Source: Streptomyces griseoluteus
GTDB taxonomy: Bacteria > Actinomycetota > Actinomycetes > Streptomycetales > Streptomycetaceae
DNA length: 64,000 bases
Assembly (NCBI RefSeq): GCF_004784465.1
Contig: NZ_SRRU01000001.1
Coordinates: 186,001-250,000 of the forward strand
Reading direction: 5' to 3'
Positions 37,112 through 44,267 of this stretch are shown piece after piece. Within the stretch, counting starts at the first letter, position 1; every line of letters starts with the position of its first letter. Below the pieces are notes generated by a model. It did no database searches. It was not told the origin of the DNA and saw nothing but the letters and a program-made list of their open reading frames with translations. The position numbers were made by a program, and so were the translations under genes.

Positions 37112-38236
37112 GTGACTGAGATCGAGATCGGGCGCGGCAAGCGCGGCCGCCGGGCGTACGCCTTCGACGACATCGCTGTCGTCCCCAGCCGCCGTACGCG
37201 GGACCCGAAGGAGGTCTCGATCGCCTGGCAGATCGACGCCTACCGCTTCGAGCTGCCGTTCCTGGCCGCTCCCATGGACTCGGTCGTCTCCCCGGCCACC
37301 GCGATCCGCATCGGTGAGATGGGCGGCCTCGGCGTCCTCAACCTCGAGGGTCTGTGGACCCGGCACGAGGACCCGCAGCCGCTGCTGGACGAGATCGCGG
37401 AGCTGCCGGCCGAGGCGGCCACCCGCCGCCTCCAGGAGATCTACGCGGCTCCGGTCAAGGAGGAGCTGATCGGGCAGCGCATCAAGGAGGTGCGGGACGC
37501 CGGTGTGGTCACGGCCGCCGCGCTCTCCCCGCAGCGCACCGCCGAGTTCTCCAAGGCGGTCGTCGACGCGGGCGTGGACATCTTCGTCATCCGCGGCACC
37601 ACCGTGTCGGCGGAGCACGTGTCCTCCTCGCACGAGCCGCTGAACCTGAAGCAGTTCATCTACGAGCTGGACGTGCCGGTGATCGTCGGCGGCTGCGCCA
37701 CGTACACCGCCGCCCTGCACCTGATGCGCACCGGCGCGGCGGGTGTGCTGGTCGGCTTCGGCGGTGGTGCCGCGCACACCACGCGCAACGTGCTGGGCAT
37801 CCAGGTCCCGATGGCGACCGCGGTCGCCGACGTGGCCGCCGCCCGCCGCGACTACATGGACGAGTCCGGCGGCCGGTACGTGCACGTGATCGCGGACGGC
37901 GGGGTCGGCTGGTCCGGCGACCTGCCCAAGGCGATCGCCTGCGGCGCCGACGCGGTGATGATGGGCTCCCCGCTGGCCCGTGCCACGGACGCGCCCGGCA
38001 AGGGTCACCACTGGGGCATGGAGGCGGTCAACGAGGAGCTGCCGCGCGGCCAGAAGGTCGACCTCGGCACCGTCGGCACCCTGGAGGAGGTCCTCACCGG
38101 CCCTTCCCGCACCCCCGACGGCTCCATGAACTTCTTCGGCGCCCTCCGCCGCGCCATGGCCACCACGGGCTACAGCGAGCTGAAGGAATTCCAGCGCGTC
38201 GAGGTCACGGTCGCGGACAGCCAGCACCGCCGCTGA
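37112..38236 (+). CDS. guaB3: GuaB3 family IMP dehydrogenase-related protein
   Basis: Actinobacterial paralogue of IMP dehydrogenase without CBS domains, found next to guaB2; its exact reaction in Streptomyces is not certain. The 374-aa protein has the barrel pattern (FDDIAVVPSRRTRDPKEVSI, LAAPMDSVVSPATAIRIGEM, VIADGGVGWSGDLPKAIACG). The loop that carries the catalytic Cys in IMPDH (GSICTTR) reads GAAHTTR here, so Cys is replaced by His. GTG at 37112 is chosen from the conserved start TEIEIGRGKRGRRAYAFDD; a GGGAAAGG lies upstream. The gene lies between two strong terminators. Confidence 0.9.
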   Translation: MTEIEIGRGKRGRRAYAFDDIAVVPSRRTRDPKEVSIAWQIDAYRFELPFLAAPMDSVVSPATAIRIGEMGGLGVLNLEGLWTRHEDPQPLLDEIAELPAEAATRRLQEIYAAPVKEELIGQRIKEVRDAGVVTAAALSPQRTAEFSKAVVDAGVDIFVIRGTTVSAEHVSSSHEPLNLKQFIYELDVPVIVGGCATYTAALHLMRTGAAGVLVGFGGGAAHTTRNVLGIQVPMATAVADVAAARRDYMDESGGRYVHVIADGGVGWSGDLPKAIACGADAVMMGSPLARATDAPGKGHHWGMEAVNEELPRGQKVDLGTVGTLEEVLTGPSRTPDGSMNFFGALRRAMATTGYSELKEFQRVEVTVADSQHRR

Positions 38237-38250
38237 CCTCTCATTACGCA

Positions 38251-38281
38251 AAAGGGCCCGGTCACCTCGACCGGGCCCTTT
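38251..38281 (+). terminator. Bidirectional terminator between guaB3 and a convergent gene
   Basis: A perfect 13-bp stem AAAGGGCCCGGTC/GACCGGGCCCTTT with a 5-nt loop, flanked by A and T on either side, fits termination in both directions. Confidence 0.85.
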
Positions 38282-38290
38282 CGTGTGCGC

Positions 38291-39493
38291 TCACAGGCGG
38301 TGCGCCGCGCCCGTAGGGGTGGCTCCCCGGGTGTCCAGGAGGAGTTGGGCCTTTACGGAGAGGCCCTGGAGGTCGTAGGTGCGGTGGGGCTGGAGGAGGA
38401 GGGTGAGGTCGGCGGCGGCCGCGGCTTCGTAGAGGGAGTCGGCGCGGGGGACCGGGCGGTCCAGGACGTGCCAGGCGGGGATGTGGGGGTCGTGGTAGCT
38501 GACGGAGGCGCCCAGTTCCATCAGGCGGACGGCGATCTCGTGGGCGGGGGCGCCCTGCTGGTCGGCGAGATCGGCCTTGTAGGTGACACCGAGGAGGAGC
38601 ACGCGGGCGCCGCGGGCGGACTTGCCGTGCTCGTTGAGGAGGGCGGCGGCCCGCTGGACGACGTAGTGCGGCATGCGTTCGTTGACCTGCTGGGCCAGCT
38701 CCACCATGCGCAGCCCCCGGCTGGCGTGGCCGGTGAGGTCCTGCGGCACGCCGTGGCCGCCGACGCCGGGCCCCGGCCGGAACGCCTGGAAGCCGAACGG
38801 CTTGGTCTCCGCGCAGCGGATCACGTCCCACAGGTCGACGCCCAGCTCGTGGCAGACGACGGCCATCTCGTTGACGAGCGCGATGTTGACGTGCCGGAAG
38901 TTGGTCTCCAGCAGCCGTACCGCCTCCGCCTCGCGCAGCCCTCGCGCCCGGACCACCTTGTCGGTGAGCCGGCCGTAGAACGCGGCGGCCGACTCGGTGC
39001 AGGCCGAGGTGAGGCCGCCGATGACCCTGGGGGCCGGGGCGTGGTCGCGGCTGCCCGGGTCGGTCCGGCTGGGGGAGTAGGCGAGGTGGAAGTCGCGCCC
39101 GGCGCGCAGTCCGGAGCCGCGCTCCAGGATCGGCCGCAGCAGGTCCTCGGTGGTGCCGGGCAGGACGGGGGACTCCAGGATGACCGTGGTGTGCGGGCGC
39201 AGCCGCTCGGCCAGCGTGCGGGCGGCCGCCTCGACCTGGCCGAGGTCGAGTTCGCCGTCGGCGCCGCGTGGGGTGGGCGCGCAGATGACGGCGGTGCGGA
39301 CCCGGCCGAGCTGGGCGGGGTCGCTGCTGGGCCTGAAGCCGGTGGAGCGCATCCGGCGGAGTTCGGCGGGGCTGAGCGACCCCGCCTCGGGGCCGGTGGC
39401 GTACCCGATGGTGGGGATGCCTGCGGCGACGGCGGCCTGGGCCAGCGGCAGGCCGTAGGGACCGAGTCCGATGACGGCGAGATCTGCGGGCAT
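38291..39493 (-). CDS. UDP-glucose/ManNAc dehydrogenase-family protein lacking the catalytic Cys
   Basis: Nucleotide-sugar dehydrogenase homologue of 400 aa with the three-domain layout: NAD-binding AVIGLGPYGLPLAQAAVAAG, VILESPVLPGTTEDLLRPIL, central helix EAVRLLETNFRHVNIALVNE (Lys/Asn region), and a C-terminal UDP-binding domain (VLLLGVTYKADLADQQGAPA). The catalytic motif, normally GVGGHC(V/I)P, reads GPGVGGHGVPQDL, so the essential Cys is Gly. The normal two-step oxidation to an uronic acid should not work; a changed or non-enzymatic role is possible. ATG at 39493 has GGAAGGA at 11 nt. It is convergent with guaB3. The 294 bp upstream hold no gene. Confidence 0.85.
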   Translation of the reverse strand: MPADLAVIGLGPYGLPLAQAAVAAGIPTIGYATGPEAGSLSPAELRRMRSTGFRPSSDPAQLGRVRTAVICAPTPRGADGELDLGQVEAAARTLAERLRPHTTVILESPVLPGTTEDLLRPILERGSGLRAGRDFHLAYSPSRTDPGSRDHAPAPRVIGGLTSACTESAAAFYGRLTDKVVRARGLREAEAVRLLETNFRHVNIALVNEMAVVCHELGVDLWDVIRCAETKPFGFQAFRPGPGVGGHGVPQDLTGHASRGLRMVELAQQVNERMPHYVVQRAAALLNEHGKSARGARVLLLGVTYKADLADQQGAPAHEIAVRLMELGASVSYHDPHIPAWHVLDRPVPRADSLYEAAAAADLTLLLQPHRTYDLQGLSVKAQLLLDTRGATPTGAAHRL

Positions 39494-39787
39494 GGCGTGG
39501 GCCGTCCTTCCCGATAGCCGAAGTGGGAATGGCGCGCAAGCCCGGTGGACCGCCTGAGCGAGCGCACAGTCAGACTAGGTACAAATATGACCGTTATGTG
39601 TGATTGTGTTCGTGTGTCTTCGGGGTGATACGCGCGAGTTGTCCACAGGCTGAGGGCTCGTGGTGGCCGAACCCGGCCGAGCCCGCCACACTTTTGAGCA
39701 TGAGGTTCTGGGCATGAGGAGGGGACGAAGGGGCGGCGCCGCACCGGGCGCGGCCCATCAGGGGGCTTGCGAGAGCGGGAGGCAGCG

Positions 39788-41494
39788 GTGAGGACAGCGA
39801 CCCTAGACCCGGCGCAGCGCGCCGAGGCACTGGCGGAGATGGCCGAGCGCGAACTGGATGTGCTGGTGGTCGGCGGCGGCATCGTGGGCGCGGGCACCGC
39901 GCTGGACGCGGCCACCCGTGGCCTGTCCACCGGCCTGGTCGAGGCGCGGGACTGGGCGTCCGGCACCTCCAGCCGGTCCAGCAAGCTGATACACGGCGGC
40001 CTGCGCTATCTGGAGATGCTCGACTTCCCCCTCGTGCGCGAGGCACTGAAGGAGCGCGGCCTCCTCCTGGAGCGCCTCGCCCCGCACCTGGTCAAACCGG
40101 TCCCGTTCCTCTACCCCCTCCAGCACCGCGGCTGGGAGCGCCTGTACGCGGGCGCGGGCGTCGCGCTGTACGACGTGATGTCCATGGCAAGGGGCCACGG
40201 CCGGGGCCTGCCCACGCACCGTCACCTCAGCCGCAGCCGCGCCCTGCGCGTCGCCCCCTGCCTGCGCAAGGACGCCCTGGTCGGCGCCCTCCAGTACTAC
40301 GACGCCGAGGTGGACGACGCCCGCTTCGTCGCCACCCTGGTCCGCACCGCCGCGTCCTACGGCGCCAAGGTCGCCAACCGCGCGCGTGTCACCGGGTTCC
40401 TGCGCGAGGGCGAGCGGGTCGTCGGGGTCCGGGTGGAGGACGTGGAGGGCGGCGGGGAGTACGAGATCCGCGCCCGCCAGGTGGTCAACGCCACCGGGGT
40501 GTGGACCGACGACACCCAGGGCCTGGTGGGGGAGCGCGGCCAGTTCCACGTCAAGGCGTCCAAGGGCATCCACCTGGTCGTGCCCCGGGACCGCATCCAC
40601 TCCAGCACCGGCCTGATCCTGCGCACCGAGAAGTCCGTCCTCTTCGTCATCCCCTGGGGCCGGCACTGGATCGTCGGCACCACCGACACCGCCTGGGACC
40701 TCGACAAGGCCCACCCGGCCGCGTCCAGCGCCGACATCGACTACCTGCTGGAGCACGTCAACTCGGTTCTGGCCGTACCGCTCACCCGTGACGACGTCGA
40801 GGGTGTCTACGCGGGCCTGCGGCCCCTGCTGGCCGGCGAGTCCGAGGCCACCAGCAAGCTGTCCCGCGAGCACACCGTGGCGCACCCGGTGCCGGGCCTG
40901 GTGGTCGTCGCGGGCGGCAAGTACACGACGTACCGGGTGATGGCCAAGGACGCCGTCGACGCGGCGGTGCACGGCCTGGACCGCAGGGTGGCCGACTCCG
41001 TCACCGAGGAGATCCCGCTGCTCGGCGCCGAGGGATACCCGGCGATGTGGAACGCCCGTGTGCGCATGGCCGAGCGCAGCGGCCTGCACGTGGCCCGCGT
41101 CGAGCACCTGCTGAACCGGTACGGCTCGATGGCCGACCAGCTCCTCGACCTGATAGCCGCCGACCCCACCCTCGGCGAACCCCTGCGGCACGCGGACGAC
41201 TATCTGCGCGCCGAGATCGTCTACGCGGCCTCCCACGAGGGCGCCCGGCACCTGGACGACGTCCTCACCCGCCGCACCCGCATCTCCATCGAGACCTTCG
41301 ACCGGGGCACCCGCAGCGCCCGCGAGGCCGCCGAGCTGATGGCACCGGTGCTCGGGTGGGACGCGGACCAGATCGCCCGCGAGGTCGAGCACTACGAGAA
41401 GCGGGTCGAGGCCGAACGCGAGTCCCAGCGCCAGCCCGACGACCTCACGGCGGACGCGGCCCGGCTGGGCGCGCCGGACATCGTGCCGCTGTAG
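39788..41494 (+). CDS. glpD: Glycerol-3-phosphate dehydrogenase (FAD-dependent)
   Basis: Membrane-associated oxidation of sn-glycerol-3-phosphate to dihydroxyacetone phosphate with electrons passed to quinones. The 568-aa protein has the FAD motif LDVLVVGGGIVGAGTALDAA, RSSKLIHGGLRYLE, VVNATGVWTDD, VPWGRHWIVGTTDT-like FVIPWGRHWIVGTTDTAW and GGKYTTYRVMAKDAVD, then the C-terminal DAO_C domain. GTG at 39788 is chosen because GGGAGG lies 5 nt upstream; a TTG 21 nt earlier is in frame. No glpF or glpK is adjacent. A small inverted repeat shortly after the stop (CACTCG-AA-CGAGTG, 41510-41523) may help terminate. Confidence 0.93.
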   Translation: MRTATLDPAQRAEALAEMAERELDVLVVGGGIVGAGTALDAATRGLSTGLVEARDWASGTSSRSSKLIHGGLRYLEMLDFPLVREALKERGLLLERLAPHLVKPVPFLYPLQHRGWERLYAGAGVALYDVMSMARGHGRGLPTHRHLSRSRALRVAPCLRKDALVGALQYYDAEVDDARFVATLVRTAASYGAKVANRARVTGFLREGERVVGVRVEDVEGGGEYEIRARQVVNATGVWTDDTQGLVGERGQFHVKASKGIHLVVPRDRIHSSTGLILRTEKSVLFVIPWGRHWIVGTTDTAWDLDKAHPAASSADIDYLLEHVNSVLAVPLTRDDVEGVYAGLRPLLAGESEATSKLSREHTVAHPVPGLVVVAGGKYTTYRVMAKDAVDAAVHGLDRRVADSVTEEIPLLGAEGYPAMWNARVRMAERSGLHVARVEHLLNRYGSMADQLLDLIAADPTLGEPLRHADDYLRAEIVYAASHEGARHLDDVLTRRTRISIETFDRGTRSAREAAELMAPVLGWDADQIAREVEHYEKRVEAERESQRQPDDLTADAARLGAPDIVPL

Positions 41495-41558
41495 GGCCGG
41501 CCGGAGCTTCACTCGAACGAGTGGGCGGGTGCGGGATCTCCGTTCCCAGCCCGCTCGT

Positions 41559-41978
41559 TCAAGGGGGTGCGGGACCCAACTCGGCTGGGGCCAGAGCCCG
41601 TTCGAGCCGGGGGTCCACCGTCGTGCCGGCTGAGTCGGCGCAGTCGGTGATGCCGCTGGTGCGGGTGGGCAGGGTGCGCGGGGTGGGGCCGGATTCCTCT
41701 CCGGAGTGCCGTGTCCCGGCGCGGAGTCGGGGCAGGAGTCCGGGAAGGTTCTGTTCGACGGTGTCGGACAGCCGGTGGTCCGCGGCGAGTTGCAGCACGA
41801 CGATCGCCACGAAGGTCCTGCGCCGGCAGGGCCGCGGCGGGGGCTGCACCCTCGCTGACCAGCAACACAAGCGCAGAGTCAAGGGAACTGGGCGCCGCAG
41901 GACGCCTCAGGAGCCGTGGGAGGTGAGCAGCAGAGCCACGAGAACCGGTATGGACAGGACTGTCCGAAGGGTCGGCAT
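41559..41978 (-). pseudogene. Remnant of a secreted serine hydrolase (beta-lactamase / D-Ala-D-Ala carboxypeptidase type)
   Basis: The reverse strand opens with AAGGAG, a 6-nt gap and ATG (41978), encoding a signal-peptide-like start MPTLRTVLSIPVLVALLLTS. An in-frame TGA follows at 41907-41909. In the same frame farther on, TFVAIVVLQLAADHRLSDTV, EQNLPGLLPRLRAG and TRTSGITD match the segment after the SxxK motif of class C beta-lactamase-like serine hydrolases (...LQLVAEGRLxLDDTVxxxLPGLLP...HTSG). The SxxK serine itself and the C-terminal two thirds are missing. It is best read as a decayed gene with a nonsense codon and deletions. It fills most of the 654-bp gap between glpD and the kinase cluster. 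Confidence 0.65.
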
Positions 41979-42148
41979 CCCTGGCTCCTTCCACGCCGGG
42001 GACATCATCCCGGCAACTGGAACATCTGGTTCGGAAGGCTCGCCGACACGGCGGACGAGGTGCGCCCGGAGGGGCCCCCTGGGCGTCGGCCGGTTGCCGG
42101 GTGAGGGACAATGAAGGCTCTGTCAGGGCGGGTTGCATGAGGGGACGC

Positions 42149-44107
42149 ATGTCGGAGGCGGAGCGGGCGGGGTCATCCCGTCAGGAGACTCGTCAGGGCA
42201 AGAACGAGCGTCGTCTTCTCGCCGGGCGGTACCGGCTGGGGGACGTGCTGGGCCGGGGCGGCATGGGCACGGTCTGGCGTGCCGAGGACGAGACCCTCGG
42301 CCGGACGGTGGCGGTCAAGGAGCTGCGGTTCCCGTCGAACATCGACGAGGAGGAGAAGCGGCGTCTGATCACGCGCACGCTGCGCGAGGCCAAGGCGATC
42401 GCCCGGATCCGCAACAACAGCGCGGTGACGGTCTTCGACGTGGTCGACGAGGACGACCGGCCGTGGATCGTCATGGAGCTGGTCGAGGGCAAGTCCCTGG
42501 CCGAGGTCATCCGCGAGGACGGCGTGCTGACGCCCCGTCGGGCCGCCGAAGTCGGGCTCGCCGTGCTGGACGTGCTGCGGTCCGCGCACCGCGAGGGCAT
42601 CCTGCACCGCGACGTGAAGCCGTCCAACGTGCTGATCGCCGAGGACGGCCGGGTCGTGCTCACCGACTTCGGCATCGCCCAGGTCGAGGGCGACCCGTCC
42701 ATCACCTCCACCGGCATGCTCGTCGGTGCCCCCTCCTACATCTCCCCGGAGCGGGCCCGCGGCCACAAGCCCGGTCCCGCCGCCGACCTGTGGTCGCTGG
42801 GCGGCCTGCTGTACGCGGCCGTCGAGGGCGTGCCGCCGTACGACAAGGGGTCGGCCATCGCCACCCTGACCGCCGTGATGACCGAGAGCCCGGAGGAGCC
42901 CAAGAACGCGGGCCCGCTGGGTGACGTCATCAAGGGCCTGCTCACCAAGGAGCCCGAACGCCGGCTCGACGACGCCGGCGCGCGGGCCATGCTCAACAAG
43001 GTCATCAACGCCGGTGACGCCGAGCCGCTGGACGCCACGCGGGTCGTGCCGATCCCGGCGCAGCCCGACTCCCCCGAGACCAGGCGGGAGGAGTCCGGGG
43101 ACAAGGTGCGCGGCGCGCTGCGCTCGGTGCGCAAGGCCGCCGGTGCCGCGTCGGCCGCGACCGCCGCCCGGTCGAAGAGCGAGTCCGGCGCGACGACCGG
43201 GGCCGGTGGACGCGGGGCGTCCGACACGCCGAACTCCAGCGCGAACAAGCCAAGTTCGAGCTGGCCCGTGATGCCCCGGCCCGACATGGATCTCCCGCCG
43301 AGGCCGGCGCCCAAGGCGTCGCTCACCGATGTGGTGCCACGGCGCACACTGATCGTCGTCGCGGTGATCGCGCTGGCCCTGCTGGTGGTCGGCACCGTTC
43401 TCGCCCTCACCCTCGGCGGTGGCGACGACAAGGGCACCGGCGCCCAGGGCGCGCCCAGCGCCAGTTCCTCCACCAAGCGGGACCCGGACAAGGACGGCTC
43501 CGGCGCGACCGGTCCCGACGGTTCGGGCTCCGCGCCCGCGACCGACGGCTCCCGCTCCGGCGGGGCCGGTGACGGGAGCACCGCCGACGACTCCGACGGC
43601 AAGGGCAAGGACGGCAGCGGCGGGTCGGACGACGACTCCTCCGGCTCATCCGGGAAGAAGGGTTCGGGCAGCGCGCCCGTCGTGACGACCCGCAAGAGCT
43701 CCCAGGGCTACTCGATCGGCCTGCCCAAGGGCTGGAAGTACGCGTCGACGGGCGCCGCGGGCGACCGCTACACCGGCCCCGGCGGACAGAAGCTGCTCGT
43801 CGCCTGGACCAGCACGCCCAAGAGCGACCCGGTGAAGGACTGGGAGAACCAGGAGCGCTACATGGTGCGCTCCCAGTACGACCGCATCCGGATAGCGAAG
43901 GTGGACTACCGGGGCTGGACCACGGCGGACTGGGAGTTCACCTATGTGGACGACGGCACCAAGTACCGTTCCATCGACCGGGGTTTCAAGGTCAACGACC
44001 ACCTCGGCCACGCGCTGATGTACACCGCGAAGAGCTCCGACTGGGACGGCGCGCTGCGCGAGGGCACCTGGAAGACGCTCACGACGTCCTTCGAGCCCAA
44101 GTCGTGA
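42149..44107 (+). CDS. Membrane Ser/Thr protein kinase (PASTA-less, kinase 1 of five)
   Basis: Eukaryotic-type protein kinase of 652 aa. The kinase domain (about 26-290) has the glycine loop LGRGGMGTVWRA, VAVKEL (Lys57), HRDVKPSN (about 153-160), DFG (about 172) and SPERARGHKPGPAADLWSLG. A juxtamembrane Ser/Ala/Pro region, one transmembrane helix (about 400-425, LIVVAVIALALLVVGTVLAL) and a Ser/Gly/Asp-rich spacer lead to an extracellular domain (from about 516, GYSIGLPKGWKYAS). GAGGGG precedes ATG 42149. In S. coelicolor a five-kinase cluster at this place (pkaI and neighbours) is linked to spore-wall synthesis, from recollection; individual orthology was not resolved. Confidence 0.9.
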   Translation: MSEAERAGSSRQETRQGKNERRLLAGRYRLGDVLGRGGMGTVWRAEDETLGRTVAVKELRFPSNIDEEEKRRLITRTLREAKAIARIRNNSAVTVFDVVDEDDRPWIVMELVEGKSLAEVIREDGVLTPRRAAEVGLAVLDVLRSAHREGILHRDVKPSNVLIAEDGRVVLTDFGIAQVEGDPSITSTGMLVGAPSYISPERARGHKPGPAADLWSLGGLLYAAVEGVPPYDKGSAIATLTAVMTESPEEPKNAGPLGDVIKGLLTKEPERRLDDAGARAMLNKVINAGDAEPLDATRVVPIPAQPDSPETRREESGDKVRGALRSVRKAAGAASAATAARSKSESGATTGAGGRGASDTPNSSANKPSSSWPVMPRPDMDLPPRPAPKASLTDVVPRRTLIVVAVIALALLVVGTVLALTLGGGDDKGTGAQGAPSASSSTKRDPDKDGSGATGPDGSGSAPATDGSRSGGAGDGSTADDSDGKGKDGSGGSDDDSSGSSGKKGSGSAPVVTTRKSSQGYSIGLPKGWKYASTGAAGDRYTGPGGQKLLVAWTSTPKSDPVKDWENQERYMVRSQYDRIRIAKVDYRGWTTADWEFTYVDDGTKYRSIDRGFKVNDHLGHALMYTAKSSDWDGALREGTWKTLTTSFEPKS

Positions 44108-44267
44108 CCTGAACGAGTTCGGGTTGGGAGCCTGGAATCGGTCATCCCCTCGGTGCGGGTTGCCTCCGGCACGTATCGTGAATGGTTGAGAACCGTACGC
44201 AGCCGGGTGTGATGCGTGACGGGCGGTGAACGATCGCGGGCGACCGGAACGGCAGGGGGTGGCAGAC

